Of a stretch of DNA of 64,000 nucleotides, positions 32,401 to 42,480 are shown in pieces. The notes below the pieces were generated by a model. The model was not told the DNA's origin. It saw only the letters and a list, made by a program, of their open reading frames with translations, and did no database searches. The stretch is taken from the NCBI GenBank assembly GCA_963693315.1, contig OY856186.1, forward strand, positions 298,288,452 to 298,352,451, written 5' to 3'. The position numbers were made by a program, and so were the translations under genes. The DNA is from Diogma glabrata (lineage: Eukaryota > Arthropoda > Insecta > Diptera > Cylindrotomidae). The stretch's first letter is position 1, and each line of letters starts with the position of its first letter.

Positions 32401-32870
32401 ATCTTCACACAAAGGTCATATATGCGTGTATGACCTTCATGTGATGTCATATTTATGTCATGTGTTCACTGGGTCGTTACTTGTTACATAAAGTAACAAT
32501 GCACAGTGATAGCTGCACAATTGATATTATATTAGAGAGATCAGAGAGGTATTTTAAACGTCAAAAAATTTATCTGTTTTTTTTTTCATTCTCTGATATA
32601 TCTCAGATCATTAATTTTCTCTCTGAAAACCTTAACAGATATTTTTTTTTGTTTTTTTTTTTTTATTTTTTTTTTATTTATTTTATTTTATTTAATTACA
32701 TCTTGCATTTCTAAATTATTTTCAAACATACAAAACAATAAATTAGTCCGTGTACTACTTCTCAGGCAGCTATGGCTGGTATTAGAGAAGAAGGAATTGA
32801 TTTTTGTTTAATATTAATTTAACATTAACAAAAACATAACAAAAACAAAATTACATTTTTTTTATTGGAG
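32401..32870. other. Spacer with long T tract
   Basis: Includes the word CTCTGATATATCTCAGATCA and a T-rich tract at about 32642-32690. No gene. Confidence 0.4.
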
Positions 32871-33309
32871 GGCCTTGAGACTTTCAGTTCAAGTAGCACT
32901 GCGACCTGAAGGTCTATTATGCTTACCCTGATTGTGTTATTAGTCAGTCGTCGTCTGTACCGTTATTCTGTCATCCAAGTTAGGACTTTTAATAAAATTA
33001 ATTAGCTCAATTGGAGTGACGTTGTGTGGAATGGAAGTGTTAGTCTTCTATGACCAAGTTGGTTGTATCTGTGCCAAGAGAGTTCAGGACAGCTGCAGAT
33101 GACGTGTTCCATCGTTTCGGAAACAACAAGGCCCGTTTTGTCAAGATGGTGGTTTAAAGGACTATGTCCAGTAACGCACCACGTTAAAATTCTTAGAGAC
33201 TCTCTGTTTAAGTCGATTGTTTTAAGGGTGAAACAGGGAGGTTACCTAGAAACTTCTTGGAGTGTACTAGTCCCTCTCTGCTTCTCCATAATATAGCATT
33301 TTGTTCCTG

Positions 33310-33711
33310 TTACCATGCTTGGATTGTGCTTTTGAGCGAACTCTTGGCCATTCCGAAGCATGGTTCCGGTCCAACAAACTTTTTATTGGCACCTTGCTTT
33401 GCTAAAGTGTCAGCGATAGCATTTCCTTGTATTCCTGTGTGGCTAGGTACCCACACAAGTGTTACTATATTAGAACAGGAGAGTTTTAGTAGATTTTGGT
33501 AGCATTCCCATACCAGTTTTGAATCAAAGAGCGTAGATTTTAGTGCCAGGAGTGCTGCTTGGCTGTCAGAGATAATATATATTTCAATATTTGGGTATTT
33601 CATTTCAGCACATAGCAAAGCGCAACTGCTAATGGTAAAAATTTCGGCTTGAAATATAGTTGTTGTGGTGCCGAAGGCAACCGTTTGTTTTGTTCTAGGA
33701 CCAAAGAACAA
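33310..33711 (-). pseudogene. RNase H domain of the I/R1-group LINE
   Basis: IFQAEIFTISSCA (catalytic Glu), YIISDSQAALLAL (catalytic Asp in SDSQ) and VTLVWVPSHTGIQGNAIADT (His and final Asp region) are the ordered RNase H motifs. The first Asp region, upstream in the overlapping frame 33600-33971, reads IWYTDCS where TDGS is usual. One frameshift therefore separates the first motif from the rest. The domain would remove RNA from the cDNA hybrid. It continues past 33310 with a stop into the Cys/His tail. Confidence 0.85.
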
Positions 33712-34395
33712 TCTGTGTACCAGATGTTGGCGTTATGTAGCAGTGACCGTATGTAGTTTTTAATACGATCTCTGGCCAATATCTTGACATCAAAGTGCCT
33801 GTCTAAATCTATTATTTTTGGAATACAATCCGAAATATGGTATGTATGCAGTTCAGCTTGTAATTTAGAAAGGATTTTAAGGTGTCCGGTTAGATTGCCC
33901 GGCTTAAACCCTTCTGTGAGCTGCAGTCTATAAACTCTCAACACCGCTACAGATTTAACATGCAAGTGCAAGGAGAAAGCTTTAGAAGAATCTCCATTAC
34001 TGACGTTGGCGTGGTTTTGAAAGCACCTGTGGCACTAAGACACACAAGCTTTTGTATTTTTGTAAACATATTTTGAGCAGTTATTTGGCGCGTTTTAGGC
34101 CACCAAACTAAAACTGCATATGTTAGAATTAGTTTTATAATACTTTGGTGCAACCAAAGTATCATTTTTGGGCTAAGACTTTACGTTTTCCCAAACAGGT
34201 TTCTGCATGTGAAGAAAACTTAGTTTGCCTTATCGGAGATATATTTTAGGTGTGAGTTCCAGGTTAGTTTGCTATCCAGGATCACACCGAACCGAAATAT
34301 CTTACCTCTTTTGATGTTTGTATTGGATCGCCGTTTAGAACAGGAGAAATTAAATTAAAGTTTCTCCTGTTTGTGAAAACGACAATGCTTGTTTT

Positions 34396-35082
34396 TCAGG
34401 GGTTGATCGACAGTCCCAATCTGTTGCACCACTTTGATACAATATTAAGAGCTGTCTGGGTTCCACCAGCGGCAATGGCGTCATGTTTCCCTCTAACCAC
34501 GACTGCCAAGTCGTTGGCATAGCCTACAGTGTTAAAGCCGGAATCATTTAGCTTAGTTAGGAGATCATCAGCCAACATTAGCCAAAGCAGCGGAGAGAGC
34601 ACGCCCGCTTGCGGGCAGCCTCTAGATGCAGTAACAGTCACTGAATAATCACATAGTGTAGCCGTTATCTGCCGACTCTGTAGCATCTTGATAATCCACG
34701 CAATGATAAGCGGGTTTATATTTTTCTTTATGGCCATTTCAATGATAGCATTGAAATGGACATTGTCAAAGGCTCTTTGTATGTCCATAAATGTACATAC
34801 AAGTGCCTCCTTGTAGTCTAGGGTGCTCTCAATTTCTTTCACCATTTTGTGTAACGCCGTTTCAGTAGATTTCCCAGTCTGATAGGCGTGCTGGCTAGAG
34901 TTGAGAGGGTTTTGTTTAAGACATACATGACGGATGTGATAGTCCAACATCTTTATCATTATTTTTAATAGAAAAGATGTAAGACTTATGGGTCTGTATG
35001 ATTTGGCTTCATTAGTTTTTTTTTCCTGGCTTAGGTATAAAAACAACTTTAGGTTCTCGCCATATCTGAGGGATGTAAGCAA
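34396..35082 (-). pseudogene. Reverse transcriptase domain with YAND active site
   Basis: 229-residue frame: AKSYRPISLTSFLLKIMIK, AYQTGKSTETALHKMV, CTFMDIQRAFDNVHF (motif A Asp present), GCPQAGVLSPLLWLMLADDL (motif B) and GYANDLAVVV where motif C should read YADD. The first Asp of the pair is Asn, expected to abolish polymerisation. It ends in LGLSINP where the thumb begins. The frame is otherwise clean, so decay is moderate. Confidence 0.85.
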
Positions 35083-35531
35083 GGCGAAAGCTTGCTTTGA
35101 ACAAACGCATGAGATACGGAAGAATGATTGTTAGACCCTTTTGCAGAAATACCGGAAAAATTCCATCACTTGCTCGAGATTTATTCTATAGCCCATCTCG
35201 CTTGGTTGGGGGTGAAAATTGTGTTGGCTAAAAGATCTGCAGTACTTTTAGTTGCAGGATCTAGAAGATGTACGTCTTCGTTGGCCTTTTCTTCCGTACT
35301 CCATTCTATCGAGCCCGGAAAGTGGGTTTGATTTGAAGTAAAGTACCTAGTGTTTCAATGCAGCTGGTGGCATACGTACCATTTGGTTTGCAGATTGAGC
35401 CTAGAGGGTTTGTGTGATCAGACGACATCAATTTTTGGAGTCGAGCTGCAGCCGTCAGATTATCTATCGTATTGCAGAGCTGTTTCCGGCTATTTCTTTT
35501 TGATTGTCTGAGTGTATTAAGGTAGTGTAAG

Positions 35532-36731
35532 TTATTGTATTAAGGTTGTATTGTATGCTACAGTGATGATTTCTTGTAAATTATTTGCTGCAAAGTCAAG
35601 CTCAAATTTAGAGTAGATACTGCCGCAACTATTTACAATATCATGAAGATATGTTGTGTAAAGTTCCCAGTTGGTTTTTCTTGGGTTTCTAAAGTACAGG
35701 ATGTTCTTTGGGTAGTGTTTTATGTTGAAACATATATAAGCATGATCAGAAATAGAAGCTTCCTTCGAAACATGCCAGTTCTCAATATGGCTAGTAGCGT
35801 TTATGCTAGTTAAAGTAAGGTCAAGGACCTCACTTCTGATTGCGTTTCTAAATGTAGGCTCACTACCTTTGTTTGCAATAAACGTATTGTTTGCATACAA
35901 AAATTGAAGCAGACGCTCGCCTTTTGTGTTAATGTTACTACTTCCCCACACGGTGTGATGAGTGTTAGCAACACACGCTATTATGAGGTTATAGAGGTTA
36001 TTGTTGCAATACTTGATGAGTTTCTCTACCACTTCTGGTGGCGTCTCTTCCTCATCCCCCGGGAAGTATGCAGAAGCTAAAATGAATTTACGAAATCCAT
36101 ATCGAGTAAGATGATTTTCTACCTGGACCGTTGTAAGATCTCTAAAGATAAATTCAATTAATGGAAATATTTTCAGATGTTTGTTGAAACGAATCGCGGT
36201 TCGCGGTCTTTCCACATCTGAGAAATAGATCAGTTTTGTATTTTTGTTTGACGATAGACCTTCTATTCTTTTACTGTCTGCCCACGGCTCCTGTATAAAC
36301 GCAAGACCATGAGCATCCTGTTCAATTAACAGGTTCAAATTAACTGAGGCCATTTCTGATCTGTGCAGATTAATCTGAACGCAACTTAATTTAGGTACTA
36401 GAGATTTTTGTCTATATCGTACAGGTGTTCTGTCTGACTTAGAGTGAACTGGTGAATCAGACATTGCCATAGAGTCAGACATGGTGTGTGTGCTATCCAA
36501 ATTAGGATAAGCTGATAAATCAGGCATGATCCTAGAGTTAGACATGGCATGTGTGCTGTCTGGTTTAGGATAAGCTGATAAATCAGGCATGATCCTAGAG
36601 TAGGACATGGTGCACAGTTTTGTTGTTAGTTTATGTGATGCGTTTGGAGAAGCCTCGCTCTCATCTAAAACTTTGTTGTTTTCAATATGTTTACAATATT
36701 TATGGAGAAAGTAGGGAGGAACATTGGTCAA
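35532..36731 (-). pseudogene. APE-type endonuclease domain of the I/R1-group LINE, with N-terminal tandem repeat
   Basis: 399 codons open; no ATG at the upstream limit (TTG after a stop), and the first Met lies in CTMSYSRIM. Residues about 40-90 hold two tandem copies of a 21-residue unit (SYSRIMPDLSAYPKPDSTHA and near-copy) plus a shortened third. From about residue 110 the endonuclease reads CVQINLHRSEMAS, AFIQEPWADSKRI (catalytic Glu), RPRTAIRFNK, LASAYFPGDEE, ACVANTHHTVWGSSN (where DANAHH is usual), SEVLDLTLTS and EASISDHAYICFN (final Asp-His). The Asp-to-Val change in ACVANTHH hits a catalytic position. This domain nicks the target. Confidence 0.85.
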
Positions 36732-36740
36732 CTACAACAG

Positions 36741-37318
36741 AGCTCTGTGCTGTGGTACTAGCAATCAAGCAACCCCTTGACCATGCTAAGCTTTCAGCGT
36801 TCGTGTCTACCTTAGCTTTGGGTTTTTCACTTGATCTTGGCTTCGATTCTCACCGAGGACCTAACGGCATGGGTGACCTATGTAATATTGATTTAAATTA
36901 TGTTAAATTATGATACAATACAAAATAATGGCTCAATTTAAAAGCATAACAGATTAAAACAAGACAATATGGATGGAAGTTAAGACTTAAAAGCGTTATT
37001 AATTATTATATTTATTAACTCAATATTTATAGTATTAGTTTTCAGTTGACATCAGATATTGGTTCCTAACATACTTTTTAAATCTCTTTTTCGGCGTGTG
37101 AATACAATTAGATTCTTTTATAAATAGTGGTAGTTCATTGTAATATTTAATGGCTGTGTTTTAGGTTTCGTAGTTTTCTATTACCAACTGAAAGCCATTG
37201 TACAAAGGATTAATTTAAAAAAATTTAGGTAAAGTTTCGATTAAAAAAAAAATTCAAATAAATTATTTAATAAAATGTTAATATATTTAATAAATTTTAT
37301 TTTTATTTTTTCCGTCAT
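36741..37318. other. Upstream of the LINE; no clear ORF1
   Basis: The minus strand of 36740-36905 is GC-richer and could be the end of a decayed ORF1, but frames are closed. The remainder is AT-rich with nothing recognised. Confidence 0.3.
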
Positions 37319-37319
37319 A

Positions 37320-38003
37320 ATACGCATGGAGGGATCAGTTTTTATTAATTTGTTAATTTTTTTCTATTTTTTGATCCACGGGTGTGACAACCCCGCGTAC
37401 TCCAATCCCTGCTATTGGCACATGAGTTAACGTGAGATATCACATACCACTGGCAATAGCAGTGAGATATCACTAGCCAAGGTGATATCTTAGGGGTGCT
37501 GGCGGATGAACTGTATTCATTCAACGGTAGCACTCTCAATCTTAGCTAATGAATATTCCTTGATGCTGGAACGCTGTAGCTTGCTCGAAGAAACGAGCCT
37601 TCATATAACTATATATCTGAGCTTTAATCATTGGAAAATATACTGCGTCCCATAATCAAGGATTATGCCATTAGCTGGACTATTGGCAAACCAATTTTAG
37701 GTTTGTTCCTGCAAATTTTTAAAACAAATTTGCTTTTTATCTCTTATTTAATTTTTATTTTCCCTATCCTATCACGAAATATTGGCCTATGTCATATTTT
37801 ATATGTGATAGGATTTATGGTTTAGTTATCCATTGTTTAACAAAAAAAAATTAAAATAAACAAAAGAAAACAGATTTGCGTCCATTAACATCCTTAGAAC
37901 GCATGTTGTTGTGGGACCTTGGTCTTAAAAGGTTTTTATATGTTGTTGTGACACATATTGTAATGCCTACTACACATCACATATTATTAAAAAAAAAAAA
38001 AAA
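37320..38003 (+). mobile_element. Composite retroposon X, copy X2 (longest)
   Basis: Head ACGGGTGTGACAACCCCGCG, GAGTTAACGTGAGATATCAC, CACTGGCAATAGCAGTGA, GATGAACTGTATTCATTC, GAATATTCCTTGATG and CGAAGAAACGAGCCTTCATA. Then an AT-rich middle and the tail from CGTCCATTAACATCC (37881) through TTGTTGTGGGACC, GGTCTTAAAAGGTTTTTATA, GTTGTGACACATATTG and poly-A to 38003. The tail starts about ten codons before the stop codon of the CR1/Daphne-like LINE and includes all its 3' UTR. No open frame and no tRNA-type A/B boxes found. Confidence 0.8.
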
Positions 38004-38587
38004 AAATAAATCTCAGAACTTTCCGATAGCTGATTTTATATCCAACAGTTAATTATCGGAGGAAAAAATTATACGATATATCTGATATATTTTATTTTAT
38101 CGCTCCGATCTCTCCGATATAGAAAAAAAGACACTCAAAGTTGAACTTTTAAACTTTAAAATAATTCACAATGTAAGATGGGGAATCTTCTTGTAATATA
38201 GCAAAATACCACTTCACGTGGATTAATCGTTGGCGTAATTTAATTTTTCATTTAAAATATTTATACGGTTCAGACATACGACTTTCAAATATTCCAGCTG
38301 TTTTTATTTTTTTTGTGGCTAAAATATGTTGTTTTTGTATTTTTTAAGATTCCGTTTTTTATAACGAACCCTATTGATGAGAGTAAAACTAGTTTTTCAC
38401 ATTATATCGATTATCTCGTAAACTATAAATCCTATGGACCTGAAATTTGAGGTGCGTATAAAACTAATACACAAAATGACGTCCATATAAAATTAAGGAT
38501 ACAAATAAAACTAAAGTTGTTTTATTTTTAGGCCAATAGTTTCTCAAAATAGGAGGAAAAAATAAAACAGCAAATTTTATAAAAATC
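38004..38587. other. No gene recognised
   Basis: AT-rich spacer between X2 and the right inverted arm. Contains TCCGATCTCTCCGATATAG and no frame of note. Confidence 0.4.
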
Positions 38588-39003
38588 TAGCATTTTTTCC
38601 CCTTGCCTGTCAAGAACTTATAGCTAGCCGGAACCGCCTGTCATTGTACCCACTTTTTTTAATCGCCTACCCAAACATATATATAAATTTCAACTTTACA
38701 GAATAAAGTTTATTGTATCTTATATATACTGCACACCTTTCGATTCATCTGTCAGATAATTATACTGTACAATAAATGAACTAGATCGTATAACAATTTC
38801 AAGCTTACAGAGGAAAGTTTTTTTTTAATTTTATTTACACTTTCAAAAATATAGGGGCGTTGACGTTCAGGGCTGATGCCTGCCAGGTGGTGATTACCAT
38901 ACTTAACATTCCATGACTTATCACTGAAAAAATTTCTAGCCTTACGGAAAGACCGTTACCCAGAGGGTTCCGTAGCTCTCAGTCTAATAGTACTAGTTTT
39001 TAG
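38588..39003 (-). repeat. LTR/ITR-like arm, right (pairs with 30525-30962)
   Basis: Reverse-complement counterpart of the left arm, roughly 85% alike by eye. On the minus strand the order is ACCCTCTGGGTAACGGTCTT, then TCGAAAGGTGTGCAGTATAT, TATATAAGATACAATAAAC, and GACAGGCGGTTCCGGCTAG. The two arms enclose 8.5 kb of other retroelements. Confidence 0.65.
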
Positions 39004-39254
39004 TAAAATCATGTTATGAATTTTGATTTTTTAAATAGATTTTTCAAATAGTTGTAGAAAATTGATTTTTTGGTATATTCTGGAGTTTATGCTGCCGAAA
39101 TTTCGGTGTGCTTCCTTTTTCAAGCTGACGGATCACTGGGTAGAAAAACAGTTTGAAAAAACTGGTTAAAAACATTCGCAAAAGAAAACCACAAGAAAAA
39201 ATTATCAGCGAGTAAACGAAACAGATGATAAATGAATGAGAAAAGCTTTTAAGA

Positions 39255-40181
39255 ATGAAACACAACGATCTATCTTATGAAATTGAGTTTAAACAAATTA
39301 GGAAAAATGTCAATAAGATGATACAAAAAGACATTAGAAAACATGAACTAAACAAACTACAATATGCGATTGACAATAACAAGTTATGGAGAAAAATCAG
39401 AAATGGAATATATAAATCAACAAAATGGATTCCTAAACTAAAAGACAATAACGGTGAGATGAAAATTGGAAGAGAGGAGATTCTCGAAATTGCAATCACA
39501 TGTTACGAAGAACTATACTCAAGTCAAATTTCAAATGAAGAAAAAGAAAAACTTATGCCTATCCTCGATAAGTCGTCAACAGTTAATAAGATTACTGTAG
39601 AAGAAATTCAAACTGCCTTATCAATGCTAAAAAATGGAAGAGCGATAGGTGACGATGAAATCTCAGCAGAACTTTTAAAAATAAGCAAAGATGCAATCTA
39701 TCAAATACAAGTAATCTTCAATGGCATACTGTAAAACGAGGAAATACCATCTGAATGGTTCAAATCAACAATATCTCTAATCTTCAAGAAAGGGGATGAA
39801 TCAGATATAAAAAATTACCGACCACTAACCAAGACTTCACAAATGTATAAACTATTCGCAAAAATAATACTCAACCGTATATCGTCAACCTTAGAAAAAC
39901 ACCAAACGATCAGTCAAGCAGGATTTAGATGGTTTCATGGGATTTACATGGTTTCTCTACAATATAGATCACATATTCACACTTCAACAAATAACAGAAA
40001 AATGCTGCGAATACGATGTTCCAATTTTTCTTGGCTTTATGATTTCAACAAAGCATTGGACACAGTTGAACATACGTTTTTGTGGCAAGCGCTTAAGGAA
40101 CAAGAAATAAATGACAAATATATCAGTATAATCAAGAAGATTTACGAAAATTCAACAGCATGTCTAAAATTGGATATATAA
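39255..40181 (+). pseudogene. RTE reverse transcriptase, N-terminal half
   Basis: Frame 39255-39734 reads WRKIRNGIYKSTKWIP, EILEIAITCYEELYSS and LSMLKNGRAIGDDEISAELL (usually GKSPGPDG). It stops at TAA 39732-39734, and the same frame then continues NEEIPSEWFKSTISLIFKKG and NYRPLTKTSQMYKLFAKIIL. QAGFRWFHGIYM holds the QAGFR motif but the following stretch is scrambled by a frameshift. Motif A reads YDFNKALDTVEHTFLWQALK with Asp of DFNKAFD present. It closes at a stop after STACLKLDI. At least two stops and one frameshift make it non-functional. Confidence 0.8.
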
Positions 40182-40463
40182 GGAAGACAATTTAAGATCA
40201 ATCAATAATTGCGTTTAATACCGCAAACAAGGATGTTGTATTTCTCCAAATGAATTTAACAGCGTAATTCAAAAAATATTTAACAATATAAAATGGAATA
40301 ATTCAGGCTTAAAAATCAACAATGAGTTGTTGAGTGAATTGAGGTTTGCAGATGACGTAGTAATAATATCACAAACAAAGGAAAAACTTGAAGAATCAAT
40401 GTTAAAACTGCTAGAAGAATAAAAAAAGCGGGGCTTACGGTCAATGTTACAAAAACCAAGATA
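40182..40463 (+). pseudogene. RTE palm with FADD motif, frame-scrambled
   Basis: GRQFKIN, then scrambled sequence where motif B (RQGDPISP) should be, then FKNIKWNNSGLKIN, LLSELRFADDVVIISQTKEK and KAGLTVN-like text across changing frames. The catalytic Asp pair of motif C is intact in sequence. Short deletions separate the pieces. Confidence 0.7.
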
Positions 40464-41075
40464 ATGACAAATACACAAGAGACCGACATCAAAGTAAACG
40501 ACGAAATTATTGAAACAGTAGAAGAGTGCAAATACCTTGGCAGATTAATATCATTCAATAAGAGCAGCGTTAAAGAAATTGACACCAGAATACCTAACGC
40601 ATGGAAGTCCTTCTGGTCACTAAATAGATTTCTTAAAGAAAACTTTCCAATATACCACAAACGAAGATTGATGAACGCTTGCATTCTACCAATACTAACA
40701 TACGGATCTCAATGCTGGGGACTAACATATAACGAAAAAAAAAGGCTTGCAACAACACAAATAAAAATGGAGAGAAGTTTTCTTTATAAGAGAAGTGACG
40801 AAATAAGCAACATTAAGCTAAGAAAGATAACAAAGATAATCGATGTGATAAAATTCGCAAAACAACAAAAATGGAACTACACTGGACATATGTTGAGAGA
40901 AACGGATGGAAGATGGACAAAAAAAATTGAAAAATGGGTACCAAACAAACAAAGACGAAAAGGCCGCCCAAGAATGAAGTGGATCGATGAAATGTTTGAA
41001 TTCGACAACAATTTTAGAAGAAATGCTATGTTCAGAGATAGATGGAAGAAAATGGGAGAATCTTTTGTTCTTTGA
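40464..41075 (+). pseudogene. RTE C-terminal (thumb and tail) region
   Basis: 203 codons open: IKVNDEIIETVEECKYLGRL, IDTRIPNAWKSFWSLNRFLK, RRLMNACILPILTYGSQCWG, TTQIKMERSFL, WNYTGHMLRETDGRWTKKIE, RRKGRPRMKWIDEM and MFRDRWKKMGESFVL stop. The WGL...TTQ.KMER and GRPRMKW..D...RW...GE motifs are characteristic of RTE/BovB-type C-termini. This part is well preserved and ends just before the TTAAC microsatellite. Confidence 0.85.
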
Positions 41076-41161
41076 GAACAGTTTATAGATTAACTTAACT
41101 TAACTTAATAGAAACTTAAAACATAATTAAAATACGGATTTTAATAAAATACCGAATTAAG

Positions 41162-41855
41162 ATACCTATACCGATTTCATCAAACTTTTTTTTGTTTGAT
41201 AGATGATTAGTTTGTCCTTTGAAAAAAAAATTAATTAATTGTTTTTATAATTAATTTTTAAATACAAATATTAAAAAAACTTTTTTTATGATGGCACTAA
41301 TTCTAATTGTTCATTATTTTTTCGAACAATTTATATCATCAAAAAATTTATACCACTGAAGTTCGAGAAAATAATGAACAATTAGAATTTTAATCGGACT
41401 AAAAATCTTTAAAATTAAATATCTCAAGAACACGAATTAACGCCTCTTTGTAAATTTGATATATTTTAAAGTAAGGTTAGAGCTATATTAAAAAAAAAAA
41501 AAGTTAAAATTTATTTGATTTTAAAATTTTTTGTTAATGGAAGTTGTTTGAAAAAATGAAGAAAAATACGAATTTCAGTCGTACTAAAAATCTTTAAAAT
41601 TAAATATCTCAAGAACAAGAATTAACGCCTCTGAGTTAATATAACATATTTTAGAGTAAGGATAGAACTATTTTCAGAAAAAAAATTAATTTAATTCCAA
41701 TTGATCTTCGACCCTAGCGCCATCTTTAAAAAAGTTTTTTAATATTTTTATTTAAAAATTAATTATTGAAAAAAAAAATAATTTATTGTATTTTTTTTTC
41801 AAGGGCTAACTAATCATCTATCAAACAAAAAAAAGTTTGATGAAATCGGTATAGC
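41162..41855. mobile_element. Foldback element with TATACCGATTTCATCAAAC ends
   Basis: TATACCGATTTCATCAAACT through TTTGATAGATGATTAGTT at the left is the reverse complement of 41808-41855; about 43 bp match perfectly, then imperfectly to about 130 bp. Inside, a second inverted pair (AATTGTTCATTATTTTTTCG / CGAGAAAATAATGAACAATT, 41307-41385) and a direct repeat (ACTAAAAATCTTTAAAATTA to TAAGG.TAGA.CTAT at 41397-41485 and 41581-41672) occur. No gene. Confidence 0.75.
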
Positions 41856-42480
41856 CGTTCTTGAGCAATTTAATTTCAAAGTTACATCGGATTGGCAGAA
41901 TTTTCATTTTTCATGCATGTTGGGGTGCCCCCTATGCTCAAACTAAGCACTTTAAAAAATTTTAAAATAAGTTGTATTTTTTATTTTGTCTATACTACTT
42001 ACATGTCAAGTTTTAGGAAAATCAAAAATGGTCAAGTTCAAATTTCGACTTTTTCACCTGCGTAGATCACGTTTTTCATCAAAAGTAAAACTTGCATTTA
42101 AAACAAAAAAAATCAACCTTATGGCGTCGTATGATAAAGGAGGAAATGGTCTAGAATTTTAATTTTATTTTTCAGAAAAGATGATAGTTGAAAATAGAAA
42201 AACTGAAAAAAAGGGACAGCAAGAATATTTTGAAAAAGAAGTAGGGGAGATCGCAGACGCGGCGGTTTTAAAAAATATGTTATGGTAAAAAGGGGGGTTA
42301 ACTAAAAAATGTTATGGAAAGGTGGATGCCATTTTGGTTATGGGAGCTAGTCTGGAATGATTTTATGATAGCAAGGAATTTGGAGTTAAGCTAGGTGAAG
42401 TCAATCGTCAATTTGAGTTTTAAAAGGGCTATATAATAGAATTCCAAAAAGGTACGGTTCTAAAAGTTGGATTGTGAGGA
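41856..42480. other. No gene recognised
   Basis: Continues AT-rich text with TTGGGGTGCCCCCTATGCTC near 41920, reminiscent of the GGGGCACCC word in the 52460-54167 element. No coding frame. Confidence 0.35.

Larger units (their letters stand above)
32880..36740 (-). mobile_element. I/R1-group LINE, degraded, endonuclease-RT-RNase H order
   Basis: One ORF2-type coding region on the minus strand broken by stops and frameshifts: endonuclease (35532-36731), linker (35083-35530, reading LCNTIDNLTAAARLQKLMSS), RT (34396-35082), thumb and connection (33712-34395), RNase H (33310-33711) and a C-terminal Cys/His region (about 32990-33240: VTGHSPLNHHLDKTG, EHVICSCPELSWHRY). An RNase H after the RT is seen in the I group (I, Nimb, Loa, some R1). 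ORF1 is not identified. The element sits between X1 and X2. Confidence 0.85.
39160..41105 (+). mobile_element. RTE-type LINE relic
   Basis: Coding pieces in order on the plus strand: linker and fingers (39255-39734), fingers/palm (39735-40181), palm with FADD motif (about 40320-40378) and thumb/C-terminus (40464-41075). Upstream 39165-39254 reads in the same frame as the first piece with two stops (KNIRKRKPQEKIISE). It ends in a CTTAACTTAACTTAA microsatellite (41090-41106), the 3'-end type typical of RTE elements. The endonuclease is not recognisable. Confidence 0.8.

Noticed and set aside
32642..32690. Long T tract as a retroposon poly-A end
   Set aside because: No element body with recognisable LINE or X sequence ends there.
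35128..36913. Plus-strand frames 35128-35331 and 36620-36913
   Set aside because: Antisense shadows of the minus-strand I/R1-group LINE.
39044..39499. Minus-strand frames over the RTE relic
   Set aside because: Antisense of the plus-strand RTE coding region, which shows the recognisable motifs.
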